From Euryarchaeota archaeon TMED192 (GTDB taxonomy: Archaea > Thermoplasmatota > Poseidoniia > Poseidoniales > Thalassarchaeaceae), in assembly GCA_002170775.2 (NCBI GenBank), contig NHIP02000016.1, positions 1 to 56,458 of the forward strand: a stretch of 56,458 bases of DNA, given 5' to 3'. The translations under genes and the position numbers were made by a program. The notes below the pieces were generated by a model, which saw only the letters and a program-made list of their open reading frames with translations, did no database searches and was not told the DNA's origin. Each line of letters opens with the position of its first letter. Positions within the stretch are counted from its first letter, which is position 1. Positions 36,248 through 45,927 of this stretch are shown here, in pieces.

Positions 36248-36943
36248 TTATTCTTCTTCATCGATCTTTCGAGGTTCGTGTACTTCACGGAATACCACTA
36301 CTCCGACACCGAGATGTTCCCTGAGTGTCCTAACCAAACTAAACTTGGCATATGGCCAGTTTTGGTCGTATGCGATGGATTCAGGCAGCGTGATTGTTAC
36401 ATCGTCCTTCTCAAATTTGACCTCAAAATCATCTCTGCCCGTATTCATCTCGAGTAAAGTTTGGACCCTCGCCTTCTTTTGCTTCACAACTTTGACGATT
36501 GAATATGTATATCGAAGCTTAACTCCTGCGAGAGGGTGATTGTAGTCAATTCGTGCCCGGCCGGCACGGGCCATCTGTAGAACTCCAGATCTTCCATTGA
36601 TTTCAACTTGTGAACCTATGGCCAAAGTGTCCGGATCACTTACACTTCGCATCAAGACATTCATCCCAACTGTCTCAACAAGATTGCCATCACGATCGCC
36701 ATAAGCATCCTCTGGTTCGATATCAAATGTGTATTCTTCTTTCTCCTTTGCACTCTCAAGATGCTCTTCGAAGCCTTTGATGAGTCTACCATCCCCAATG
36801 ACGGCGATCATTGGTTTGTACGTTCGACGCTCATCGTGTACTTCATGCTCCTTGGCAACATCTTCTCTTGTGGTCTCTAGCAGCGATTCAGTATCTGCAT
36901 TGTATAGATCGTAATCGATGTGAACGATGGTTCCCTTCTTCAT
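36248..36943 (-). CDS. FKBP-type peptidyl-prolyl isomerase (SlyD-like)
   Basis: The start at ATG 36943 follows a ggaggg Shine-Dalgarno motif at a normal distance; a longer in-frame start at 36988 abuts the ccmF stop and is not favoured. An FKBP domain spans residues 1-150, with IGDGRLIKGFEEHLESA and EPEDAYGDRD segments, interrupted by an IF-type insert (about 90-125), as in SlyD and archaeal long FKBPs. The C-terminal 80 residues form an extra domain seen in archaeal forms. It is cytoplasmic and aids protein folding. It has no His-rich metal tail. Confidence 0.9.
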   Translation of the reverse strand: MKKGTIVHIDYDLYNADTESLLETTREDVAKEHEVHDERRTYKPMIAVIGDGRLIKGFEEHLESAKEKEEYTFDIEPEDAYGDRDGNLVETVGMNVLMRSVSDPDTLAIGSQVEINGRSGVLQMARAGRARIDYNHPLAGVKLRYTYSIVKVVKQKKARVQTLLEMNTGRDDFEVKFEKDDVTITLPESIAYDQNWPYAKFSLVRTLREHLGVGVVVFREVHEPRKIDEEE

Positions 36944-36988
36944 TCTGGGCCCTCCAGTGGGCCGGGCGACCTGCTGGCCCCTTTTCAT

Positions 36989-39349
36989 TCAGTCGGTTGA
37001 TGGGGTTCGTCTGGAATCATGACTTGATAGGGCTAGAGACCCTCCGATAAGCAATAAAATCCAACCAACCCAGACCATATGACTACCGCGTAAGTCGTAA
37101 ACAGTTACCCCCACTCGATCTATATTCTCGATTTCTCCAAACATTAACTCGTTTAGTGCTCGGCTAGCCTGTGCAACGTCAAGTATGAACATCAGATCTC
37201 CCTGAACCTGTGAGATTCGATCAACTTCAGATCTAGTGAGAATTTCTCCGGAAGGGGTATCAAATCGTAATATCCCGGGGCTTGCTGACTCGATATAATT
37301 GCCATCCGCATCTTGAATGTCTATCTGGAACTCCACGAATCCATCAGCAATTGAGTACTCGTATGCTGAATCATCAGAATCTATGGCGTTTACTCCAGTG
37401 AATGTAAGGGTGTAACCTGCATGCTCGACAGGTTGGTCTCGAACTAGAGTTACCAAATGAGAGGGGTCTGTTCTATCAACTAGAGTAGTTGTCAGGACGT
37501 GTCCAAGAAGCAAAAACAGTATACCCACATGAGCTATGCTGGAACCCACTTTACGTCGATTTGGGATGCTCCATCTAGCAGGGTGCAAGCGCTCACTAGA
37601 AGAGATGGATGTACGTATTGACTTCCACATCTCAATCAAAGTGGGCGGCAGTGCAATCACCAAACAGACCAGTATACTACTTGCGACTTGTCCTCTCGTA
37701 AGGCTCTCAGTGAAATTCCGATCTGGATCTCCCGGTAGACTTAGGCCATTTGCCATTGCACCTATCGCCAACGAGATAGTCAGTGTCCCAATTACTGCGA
37801 ATACGCCTACTCTGCCGTCATTGCCCTTGCCCCAAGAATATACCGTGAGTGAAAGTGCAAGGACGATCAAAATCGGAGCGCCGAATACCTCATGCGCCTC
37901 AAGACTTGTACCATCTATTTCTGCTGTAAGCAACATCCAAGTTAAACCAAGATATGCTATTGCACCAAACCATGGAGACGCTCTAGAAATTCGATTTTGA
38001 TTTCTAGGATTAAAAATGGGTTTTAGTAAAGACTCAGGTTCATCATCAGGAGGAGCCATGACCCAAGGCACTAGAAAAGTAGCCATCCCTGAGACTGCCA
38101 GAGGTAGAGATGCTGCCCATGACCAACTTGCAAACAGGTACAGTGCAACGCCGGAAAAAATCCATACGAGGGAAATTTCTTCTGAGTCTCCCTCTACAAT
38201 TAGGGCCATAAGAGCGAGACTGAGTACCAACACAAGTGTTGATTCAGTCAATACTCCGACTATTAACGTGACAAGAAGTAAACTTGCGGCCAATGTGGGT
38301 GATTGCTCCCTCATTGAAATCCTGCCCATCTTCTGAAGCATCTTTGATTGCACTTTGAGAAGATGCCCCAGCAAAGCTAATCCAAGCGCTATGATTACGA
38401 TTAGATATGTTATGACCTCTATGCCAGCAGCGCCCTCTCCAGCCAGGGAAATTATCCTTAGATAGGGGTCCGAGGATTCCGACCCTGCTCCATCTGCTGC
38501 AAAAGAATGCACTGAGGACCAAACACCATTTGCACGTGTAACAAGTGTAGAGTGGATCGCAAGCGCGCCGACACCTATCATAACCGCGGGACTAGCTTTG
38601 CGTGCCTCTACAGAAGCCTGACTTCGAGCGTGGAGGACGGCGACCAAGCATACCCAAGGCAAGAAAGACGCTGTTTCAACAGGATCCCATGCCCAGTAGC
38701 CGCCCCAGTCCAGCACCGTATATGCCCACAAACCTCCAAGACCGATGCCTGCGGTTCCAACTACGAATGCTGCCCTGGCCCATGGGAGAATTTCGTCATG
38801 TAAAGAGAGCTCGTTACGACCTTCCAACAATCCTGAAACAGATATGATTGCGGGGATCAAGCACAGTGTGTAAAATGCAAAGATGACTGGTGGGTGTATT
38901 ACCATCAGATCAGTCTGAAGTAGTGGATTGAGATAGTTGGTAAAACCTGAGGAGGGGGCAAATGGGTCCAGAAGCATGGAAATACAAAGTAGGATCCCGT
39001 TAAATCCGACCGTCATTCTCAAAGAATTTTGTTCATTTGGACTTGTTTTAGACAGGATTATTGAACCCAGGGCCAACCATGTGCACCACATCAAGAGTGG
39101 TCCGGAGCGTCCGCCCCACACTGCAGATATTCTGTAAAGAAAGGGGAGTTCTTCACCCCCAAATCTGGATACCAGGTCGAGAGATTCCCAATTCCATATG
39201 AATGCAAAGACCATTAGAGTGAAAGGCATTGACTGTATAGTGACCAGGATTGACAGGGGTAGACGCCTAGATATCTTCGATGATGAAGCCCAAATCAGCG
39301 ATATTATTGACGCTGTCAGAAGTATCAAACGCCCGCTTAAAGGAAGCAC
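36989..39349 (-). CDS. ccmF: CcmF/CcsA-like cytochrome c haem-lyase subunit
   Basis: CcmF presents haem to apocytochrome c during cytochrome c assembly. The tryptophan-rich WWD haem-handling motif WGGYWAWDPVETASFLPW is at about 215-232, and another family segment is NPLLQTDLMVIHPPVIF with a probable haem-ligand histidine. Some thirteen helices span the 786 residues, with a soluble outer domain near 600-740. The start was set at GTG 39349, 4 bp after the previous gene's stop; the frame is open to TTG 39388, which overlaps that gene. No CcmE, CcmH or c-type cytochrome gene is visible in this window. Confidence 0.9.
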   Translation of the reverse strand: MLPLSGRLILLTASIISLIWASSSKISRRLPLSILVTIQSMPFTLMVFAFIWNWESLDLVSRFGGEELPFLYRISAVWGGRSGPLLMWCTWLALGSIILSKTSPNEQNSLRMTVGFNGILLCISMLLDPFAPSSGFTNYLNPLLQTDLMVIHPPVIFAFYTLCLIPAIISVSGLLEGRNELSLHDEILPWARAAFVVGTAGIGLGGLWAYTVLDWGGYWAWDPVETASFLPWVCLVAVLHARSQASVEARKASPAVMIGVGALAIHSTLVTRANGVWSSVHSFAADGAGSESSDPYLRIISLAGEGAAGIEVITYLIVIIALGLALLGHLLKVQSKMLQKMGRISMREQSPTLAASLLLVTLIVGVLTESTLVLVLSLALMALIVEGDSEEISLVWIFSGVALYLFASWSWAASLPLAVSGMATFLVPWVMAPPDDEPESLLKPIFNPRNQNRISRASPWFGAIAYLGLTWMLLTAEIDGTSLEAHEVFGAPILIVLALSLTVYSWGKGNDGRVGVFAVIGTLTISLAIGAMANGLSLPGDPDRNFTESLTRGQVASSILVCLVIALPPTLIEMWKSIRTSISSSERLHPARWSIPNRRKVGSSIAHVGILFLLLGHVLTTTLVDRTDPSHLVTLVRDQPVEHAGYTLTFTGVNAIDSDDSAYEYSIADGFVEFQIDIQDADGNYIESASPGILRFDTPSGEILTRSEVDRISQVQGDLMFILDVAQASRALNELMFGEIENIDRVGVTVYDLRGSHMVWVGWILLLIGGSLALSSHDSRRTPSTD

Positions 39350-39353
39350 GTAC

Positions 39354-40598
39354 TTACCATCCGTAGTATTTGGCCCTACTATAACCAAAAGCGAGCATTG
39401 CAGATACTATTTTCTTGGAATACAGGGATGGTCTCCTAAATAATACACGAAGTCCGACCATCGCCTTACCTGAAGCGCCCATATCGGACATCTCATCGGG
39501 GAAGCAAGTGGCCATCACAGACATTTCCTCATCGGATAATTCGAAGAGTGCATTCTTCCCCCTTAGGATCTTATCGTATGGAGGGAACTCTGCCTTCCAT
39601 GAGCGCGTGTATGCAGACATCATTTCAGAGCTCAGATCTGATTTAGATATCGCCACTGCAGCGGTTTCAGCTGCAAAAACAGCTGATTTCAGAGCGAGAT
39701 GCGAGCCACCCTCGAATAGGGGCGAGGTGAATCCGGCGGCATCGCCGACGAGCATCAAACCATCATGATGAGTGTTTTCGAATGGTCCAGAGATTGGTAT
39801 GGTGCCACCAAAGGCAGGATTGCCCTTCTCTTTCCAAGGGGGCAGTTTTTGTTCGAGGCCCTTGAAATGAGTATCTTCGATGAACTCATCCAAAGCCTTC
39901 TTGGCTCTCGGTCTGTCTTCAGTCACAAGACCGACATTGGCTCTTCCGTCGCATTTTGGAATCATCCAAAGATATCCTTTTTCAGCATATTTCGGCCAAA
40001 TGTAGAAGTCCAAATACCCATCTGTAGGGACGTCTGTTAGTTCGTACTGCATGCCAGCAACGACCTTTCCTTTATGATTCAGGGGATTGCTCCCATCGGG
40101 CTTGATGAATCTTGAGCATACAGCGGATACTCCGGATGCGTCGATCACTATTTTAGCCGATATCGGGAACTTCTCTCCCTTGCCATCGCACCTCCACCCC
40201 TTGAATTCGCCATCATGCTCGATTCTCTCCATGGAGGTAAGTTTGTGCTTTAGAGCGAGTTCTGCGCCCTCTTCAACAGCAGACTGAGCAATCCATTGCT
40301 CAAAGAGATGCTTCTCTAATACATATCCGGTCTCTGTAAGTTGTTTCTCAGTTCCATCAGGAAAAATCACTCTTATCCCATTGACTCTTTTGCTGATCAC
40401 TTCCTCAGGTAGTTGAAGATTCAGATTGGCTACAGCTTCATCCGAAATACATTCTCCGCAGTGAACTGGAGTTCCTATTTCTGAGTGATCTTCGATAATG
40501 AGCGTACTGAGGCCTTTTCTCGCACATTGTAGTGCTGCATTTCCCCCTCCGGGACCTGCGCCAACAACCAATACATCAACGTCGATAGCGTCCGACAC
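39354..40598 (-). CDS. Geranylgeranyl-reductase-family flavoprotein
   Basis: The start was set at GTG 40598 (MSDAIDVDVLVVGAGPGGG), matching the family N-terminus; the open frame runs to 40889, into the divergent UbiD gene, and that part is a shadow. The 414-residue protein has the FAD motif GAGPGGGNAA at about 13-22, the CGECISDEAV segment, and the second FAD motif LVGDAAGFTSPLFEGG near 290. In archaea such enzymes saturate the isoprenoid chains of membrane lipids or of quinones. Next to CcmF and divergent from UbiD/UbiA, a role on the quinone side chain is plausible; lipid saturation is the alternative. Confidence 0.9.
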   Translation of the reverse strand: MSDAIDVDVLVVGAGPGGGNAALQCARKGLSTLIIEDHSEIGTPVHCGECISDEAVANLNLQLPEEVISKRVNGIRVIFPDGTEKQLTETGYVLEKHLFEQWIAQSAVEEGAELALKHKLTSMERIEHDGEFKGWRCDGKGEKFPISAKIVIDASGVSAVCSRFIKPDGSNPLNHKGKVVAGMQYELTDVPTDGYLDFYIWPKYAEKGYLWMIPKCDGRANVGLVTEDRPRAKKALDEFIEDTHFKGLEQKLPPWKEKGNPAFGGTIPISGPFENTHHDGLMLVGDAAGFTSPLFEGGSHLALKSAVFAAETAAVAISKSDLSSEMMSAYTRSWKAEFPPYDKILRGKNALFELSDEEMSVMATCFPDEMSDMGASGKAMVGLRVLFRRPSLYSKKIVSAMLAFGYSRAKYYGW

Positions 40599-40686
40599 GT
40601 CCCTTGGAGTGGACGATGTGAAAAGAATCCAACGGTCATGTGGGAGAAAAGCGAACCTTCTCAATGGGGAGTCGTGAGTATGGGTT

Positions 40687-42648
40687 GTGGCATGGACGAG
40701 TCTGGGTCGGTACATCGACTCGCTAGAGCGTGATGGTGAGCTCCTACGAATCACTCGAGAAGTGGATGTTGAGCTTGAAGCAGGCACCATTGCGGACCTT
40801 CTTGTGAAAACTGGGGGACCGGCGGTGTTATTCGAGAAACCAAGACTTCCAGATGGTACGATTTCAGATATTCCCCTTGCTATGAACATATTCGGGAGTC
40901 ACTCCAGGACGATGAAAGCACTTGGAGCAAAGGGTAAGGATGAGATTGGAAATCGGCTAGTTTCCCTGATGAAACCTGACATAGGGGCTTACCTGAAAGC
41001 TCCATGGAAAGGGATACCTCTGCTTAGAGATGCTCTTGCATTGCCCCCCATGGTGGTAAGAAGAGCGGCATCTCAACAGATCGTCGATCTAGAGCCGGAT
41101 GTTACGCGCCTCCCAATACCCAAGTGTTGGCCTATGGACGGCGGTCGTTACATCACTCTGCCTCTAGTGATAACTCGAGACCCTACAACTCAGGATCACA
41201 ATATGGGGATGTACAGGGGGCAAGTGCACGGACCGAGAGAAATCGGCCTCCATTGGCAAGTTCACAAACATGGTGCTGACCACGCAGCTGGACATCCTGA
41301 CGGGAAGATGCCTGTCGCAATATGCATTGGAGGGCCACCCGAGTTGATTTTCTCAGCCATAGCCCCTCTTCCTGACAATCTTGATGAATACATGTTTGCG
41401 GGCTTCCTTGGTCGTAAACGTCTACGAATAACAAAGGCCAAAACTCAGAATTTGCTAATTCCAGCCGAGGCAGACATAGTCATAGAAGGTTGGACAGACC
41501 CTAACGAAACCAAGATTGAGGGGCCCTTCGGCGACCACTATGGTTTTTATTCGCTACCGGGCAATTACCCTGTTCTCCATGTAACCGCAATAACTCACAG
41601 GCGGAATGCGGTTCTTCCAGCTACAATAGTAGGTCAGCCGCCGATGGAAGATGGTTATCTCGGTGAGGCCGTGGGTGCCCAGCTTACACCAGTAGTGAGA
41701 TTCCAACACAGAGACCTTCGTTCCCTATATCTGCCTCTAGAGACTGGTTTCCATAATCTTGCTATCGTTTCAGCTAAACAGCGATACCCTAGACAGGGAC
41801 GAAAGACTGCACTGGGTCTTCTGGGAGCAGGTCAAATGATGCTGATGAAGACAGTCATGGTCATTGACGAAGATGAAGACCCTCATGATTTGGAGGTATT
41901 CCTTGATGCTTTGAATAACAGGGTGAATCCCTCCGAAGACATCATCGTGATCGAGGGGCTACCAGGGGATTCGCTTGACCCCGTAAATCCTTTTGAGAAT
42001 GTACAATCAAAGATCCTAGTGGATGCGACGTCGATCCCTGCGACCGATCCAAGAAATGGTGAAAAATCGCCTCTCGGCTCTCCCGTGATGCGATCTCCTG
42101 AATGGAGAATAGCGGGTACTGGCGCTCCGAGTGTCCCTGATGATTTCGATAAATTGGTTGTGAAGGAAGGTATTGCAATTCAGGCTCGTCTACTTAGAAA
42201 TTCCATGCTTGTCGTTACTGTGGATATCGAAGGAGGGCCTGGTCCCAGAGAAGGCATGGAAGACCCCCATGAAGAACTGGCACTACTTCAGAGGGAAAAG
42301 GTACGCAAAGTTGCAGAAACGATATGGGGCATGCAAGGCGCCCAGAATCTTCGCTGGCTCTTCATCACCGACAATGACCTAGGCTTGCATGATAGCGGTG
42401 CTAAACGTAGACTTCTCTGGCAGTTATTCGCTCGATTTGATGTTGATAGGGGCTTGCTTTGGGACAAGGATAGGGGCAGGGTCGCATGGGACGCCACTGC
42501 ACCTATACCGTCTGCAGATGGTCCAATTCCAGCTCGTCGGTGGCCTGCTGTAACTCTTCATGATCCTGAAATTCTCGAGCGAGTGAGTAAACATGCGGAA
42601 GAGGACGGGCTGCTCAAATGGGAATGGCCCTCTAACATATTGATGTGA
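40687..42648 (+). CDS. ubiD: UbiD-family decarboxylase
   Basis: UbiD enzymes use prenylated FMN to remove aromatic carboxyl groups, typically in quinone synthesis. The catalytic region EGPFGDHYGFYSLPGNYPV is near residues 278-296, with ADIVIEG just before. At 653 residues it is longer than E. coli UbiD and nearer to the long decarboxylases of the menaquinone-futalosine route (MqnL type), which pairs naturally with the MqnP-like prenyltransferase that follows. GTG 40687 is the start; no ATG is in frame nearby. No UbiX (prenyl-FMN synthase) is visible in the window. Confidence 0.9.
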   Translation: MAWTSLGRYIDSLERDGELLRITREVDVELEAGTIADLLVKTGGPAVLFEKPRLPDGTISDIPLAMNIFGSHSRTMKALGAKGKDEIGNRLVSLMKPDIGAYLKAPWKGIPLLRDALALPPMVVRRAASQQIVDLEPDVTRLPIPKCWPMDGGRYITLPLVITRDPTTQDHNMGMYRGQVHGPREIGLHWQVHKHGADHAAGHPDGKMPVAICIGGPPELIFSAIAPLPDNLDEYMFAGFLGRKRLRITKAKTQNLLIPAEADIVIEGWTDPNETKIEGPFGDHYGFYSLPGNYPVLHVTAITHRRNAVLPATIVGQPPMEDGYLGEAVGAQLTPVVRFQHRDLRSLYLPLETGFHNLAIVSAKQRYPRQGRKTALGLLGAGQMMLMKTVMVIDEDEDPHDLEVFLDALNNRVNPSEDIIVIEGLPGDSLDPVNPFENVQSKILVDATSIPATDPRNGEKSPLGSPVMRSPEWRIAGTGAPSVPDDFDKLVVKEGIAIQARLLRNSMLVVTVDIEGGPGPREGMEDPHEELALLQREKVRKVAETIWGMQGAQNLRWLFITDNDLGLHDSGAKRRLLWQLFARFDVDRGLLWDKDRGRVAWDATAPIPSADGPIPARRWPAVTLHDPEILERVSKHAEEDGLLKWEWPSNILM

Positions 42649-42662
42649 AAGGAGGGATTTTC

Positions 42663-43610
42663 ATGGAGATGAAAGATATCCTAGACTTTGTAAAAATAGA
42701 ACATACTCTTTTTTCCCTGCCATTCGTTCTAATGGGATTCGTACTTGCAGATCGTCAATTCGGCACAGAAAGAACAGATTTGCTTTGGATAATAGTGGCA
42801 GCAATAGGTGCAAGGGGACTTGCAATGGCGCTCAACAGGGTGGTGGACAAGGAAATAGACGCTAATAACCCTCGTACCGCTTCTAGGCACCTACCTTCTG
42901 GGAAGATGACTACCAAGGAAGCATGGGCCCTCTCAGGATTATTCTTGATTATGTTGCTTTTTTCTGCATGGGAACTTAATGAAGTGGCCTTGAAGATGGC
43001 GTGGTTGCCAGTCCTTGCATTCGTCATATATCCCTACACCAAGAGGTTCTCGTGGCTGTGTCATTTCTGGATCGGACTTTGTCTTGCCCTTGCACCGGCA
43101 GGCGCATGGGTTGCAATAGCAGCAGATACCCATGGATGGGCGGCTATAACGGGAATTATTCACCACACAGGTGGAGGACGCATTCTTCTCTGGTACCCTG
43201 AAATATTCTTCATATCATTCGGAGTAGCTTTGTGGATTACTGCATTCGATATCAACTATGCTCGCATGGATGTAGAAGTTGATCGTAAGCAAGGGATCAA
43301 ATCATTCCCTGCTAGATTCGGGACTGAAGCAACCAGCAGCCTGAGTGTGCTTCTCACATTAGGGTGGTGTGTCTGTTTTTGCCTCACGGGGTTTCAAGGA
43401 TTTGGTGATCCCCGAGATTATCGGTATTTCCTTTGGATTCCCGCAGTAATCGTAATGGGGATTTTGAATATCTACGTGATGACTAAACACGTTAAGAATT
43501 CTGATCAAACAGAGATCGAAATGGAGAGGTTTCAACAAAATTTGTTCAGGTGTTCGATGCTTACAGGTTGGGCTTTACTCGGAAGTCTGTTGATTATGCA
43601 GGGCCAATGA
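42663..43610 (+). CDS. ubiA: UbiA-family prenyltransferase (MqnP-like)
   Basis: The membrane enzyme attaches an isoprenoid chain to an aromatic quinone precursor. The first Asp-rich motif appears as NRVVDKEIDANNPRT (about 60-74) followed by SRHLPSG, and the second as DINYARMDVEVDRKQG (about 202-217). Eight or nine helices are visible. The start at ATG 42663 has a strong aggaggg Shine-Dalgarno 8 bp upstream, which lies within and after the ubiD stop; GTG 42645 would overlap that stop. NPRT..R.LPSG is characteristic of MqnP-type enzymes, fitting a menaquinone role. Confidence 0.92.
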   Translation: MEMKDILDFVKIEHTLFSLPFVLMGFVLADRQFGTERTDLLWIIVAAIGARGLAMALNRVVDKEIDANNPRTASRHLPSGKMTTKEAWALSGLFLIMLLFSAWELNEVALKMAWLPVLAFVIYPYTKRFSWLCHFWIGLCLALAPAGAWVAIAADTHGWAAITGIIHHTGGGRILLWYPEIFFISFGVALWITAFDINYARMDVEVDRKQGIKSFPARFGTEATSSLSVLLTLGWCVCFCLTGFQGFGDPRDYRYFLWIPAVIVMGILNIYVMTKHVKNSDQTEIEMERFQQNLFRCSMLTGWALLGSLLIMQGQ

Positions 43611-43620
43611 ATGAGGTGGT

Positions 43621-45903
43621 ATGCTGTTCAATTTACAAGCTGATTACAGTACTGCTGGGGATCAGCAACAAGCTATCGATCAATTGGTTGATCAGCTTGA
43701 AAAAGAACAGGAACGTTGTATCCTTCTAGGAGTCACGGGCTCGGGTAAGACTTTCGCCATGGCGAATATAATACAAAGACTGCAGATGCCAACTTTGATA
43801 CTGTCGCACAACAAAACTCTTGCTCGTCAACTTTGGCAAGAAATGAGTGAGCTTTTCCAAGATAATGCTGTGGAATACTTCGTTAGCTACTATGATTACT
43901 ACCAACCCGAAGCATATCTCCCCAATCGGGATCTCTACATAGACAAAGAATTGCAGATGAATGAGCGGATCGAGCAAGAACGGTTCTCAACAGTAGCATC
44001 GTTGGTCTCACGGCCCGACGTCATAGCCATCGGAACCGTATCTGCTATCTATGGTTTGAATCCCCCCGAAGTATTCCAACAGAGTCACGTTCAACTTCAC
44101 GTGGGGCAGGAAATCGAGCCACAGGAAGCTGTTAGGGAACTCATAACACTTCAGTATCGTAGAACAACTGGAGATCTTGTGCGTGGAGACATAAGACTCA
44201 GGGGCGAGGTGCTTGATATCTGGATGCCAAGTAGAGATGATCCAATCCGCATAAGATTCGGATGGGATGGTATCGAAAGAATTCAGGTGTGTGAAGCAGT
44301 TAGTTGGGAGCCTCTGGACGAAATAGAAGAAGCCTGGATCCATCCGAGAGAGTTCTACATGACAGATGAAGAAAGATTCTCCACTGCACTTGAAAACATA
44401 GAGTCGGAGCTTGATGACAGATCTGCTTGGTTTGAATCTAAGGGAAAGGATTTGGAAGCACATAGAATTGAACAACGAACAAAATTCGATCTAGAAATGC
44501 TGCAAGAACTGGGTTCATGCAAAGGAGTGGAGAACTACTCTCGACATTTCGATGGCAGAGAAATAGGAGAACGCCCATACTGCCTGCTTGATTTCTTCGC
44601 CACTAATGCCGATAGTTTCCATGGAGGTGCAGATCAGTATCTAGTAATCATGGATGAAAGTCACGTCACTCTACCTCAGGTGGGGGGCATGTACGCAGGA
44701 GATTTCGCTAGAAAGAAGAATCTAGTGGATCATGGTTTCCGCCTACCATGTGCATATGACAACAGACCACTTAGGATTGACGAGTTTCAGAAATTAATTC
44801 CAAAGATGCTCTATGTCAGCGCGACGCCTGGGGAACGTGAATTTAGACACCTAGCAGAAGTGACTGGGCAAGAGGTTCCGAGAGGGCTACTCCATGCACC
44901 CTCAGGTGGAGGGGCAGGTAAAGCCGACATTGCAAAAAGGGAAGGCGATGGCTCCATGGAAAAGATTGTCAATTCTATAGAAGGCATTGTCAGTATGGAG
45001 ATTCGGCCTACTGGACTTCTTGATCCGAAAATTGAGGTACGGCCGACAAGTGGCCAAGTTCAGGATCTTCTAAGTGAGATAAATAACAGAGTCGAGAGAA
45101 ACGAGAGGGTGCTTGTTACGGTCCTCACCATCAAATTCGCAGAAGAAGTGTCCGAATATTTGCAAGGGATGGGGATAAAAGCTCATTATCTTCATTCAGA
45201 AATAGACACTCTTGAGCGTTCTGAAATCATTAAGGCTCTGAGAATTGGCCATATTGATGTCATCGTGGGAATAAATCTCTTGAGGGAGGGGCTCGATATT
45301 CCAGAGGTCTCTCTCGTTGCTATTTTTGACGCGGCTGCTCAGGGGTTTCTGCGAAATGAGCGAAGCCTCCTACAAACCATTGGTCGCGCAGCACGTAACG
45401 AAGAGGGGTCGGTCATACTATACGCTGACAGCATATCTCCCGCGATGGAGGGCGCAATTAGACAAACTTCTGAACGTAGAAAGCGACAGGAAGCGTACAA
45501 TCTAGATCACGATGTGATTCCAAGAACTATCAAAAAGGCACTGCCGACCATGGGGGATGAAGCGGAAGACTTGCTTGCAGGGGTTGCCGGACGGGGAGCG
45601 AAGGGCGGTAGGCGCCTGGTAGCCAAGAAGCAACGTGCTAGAGACGTGTCCACTTTCGCAAAGAAGTTTGATCTGGGTGCAGGAGCCTGGACCTCTTCAG
45701 ATTCGGTTCTTGAGTCGATCTCTCAGCCCGAGTGGGTTGATGCAGCCGAAGAGGTGTTGGCCGGTAAAGTAGAGGATTCGGAGATGGGTCGGCTTCTTGA
45801 AAGATTAGAGAAAGAGATGAAGGCTGCGGCGGCTAGGCTTGACTTCGAAAGAGCAGCCGCTATTAGAGATAGAATTTCTGAACTTCAGTATACAACCAAT
45901 TGA
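43621..45903 (+). CDS. uvrB: UvrABC excision-repair helicase subunit B
   Basis: UvrB verifies DNA damage and recruits UvrC in nucleotide excision repair. Walker A GVTGSGKT is at about 38-45, the beta-hairpin segment YYDYYQPEAYLP near 91-102, DESH in motif II, and GINLLREGLDIPEV and QTIGRAARN in the second helicase domain. The C-terminal UVR coiled-coil (about 715-755) that contacts UvrC is present. At 760 residues it is longer than the usual 670, with extra sequence before the UVR motif. This is a bacterial-type system, also found in some mesophilic archaea by transfer. It begins 10 bp after ubiA. Confidence 0.96.
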   Translation: MLFNLQADYSTAGDQQQAIDQLVDQLEKEQERCILLGVTGSGKTFAMANIIQRLQMPTLILSHNKTLARQLWQEMSELFQDNAVEYFVSYYDYYQPEAYLPNRDLYIDKELQMNERIEQERFSTVASLVSRPDVIAIGTVSAIYGLNPPEVFQQSHVQLHVGQEIEPQEAVRELITLQYRRTTGDLVRGDIRLRGEVLDIWMPSRDDPIRIRFGWDGIERIQVCEAVSWEPLDEIEEAWIHPREFYMTDEERFSTALENIESELDDRSAWFESKGKDLEAHRIEQRTKFDLEMLQELGSCKGVENYSRHFDGREIGERPYCLLDFFATNADSFHGGADQYLVIMDESHVTLPQVGGMYAGDFARKKNLVDHGFRLPCAYDNRPLRIDEFQKLIPKMLYVSATPGEREFRHLAEVTGQEVPRGLLHAPSGGGAGKADIAKREGDGSMEKIVNSIEGIVSMEIRPTGLLDPKIEVRPTSGQVQDLLSEINNRVERNERVLVTVLTIKFAEEVSEYLQGMGIKAHYLHSEIDTLERSEIIKALRIGHIDVIVGINLLREGLDIPEVSLVAIFDAAAQGFLRNERSLLQTIGRAARNEEGSVILYADSISPAMEGAIRQTSERRKRQEAYNLDHDVIPRTIKKALPTMGDEAEDLLAGVAGRGAKGGRRLVAKKQRARDVSTFAKKFDLGAGAWTSSDSVLESISQPEWVDAAEEVLAGKVEDSEMGRLLERLEKEMKAAAARLDFERAAAIRDRISELQYTTN

Positions 45904-45927
45904 AATCTTGATGCGGGATCCAAAAGC

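Noticed and set aside
40599-40889. N-terminal extension of the geranylgeranyl-reductase-like gene
   Set aside because: It overlaps the start of the divergent UbiD gene and the extra residues have no family match; the GTG at 40598 fits the family.
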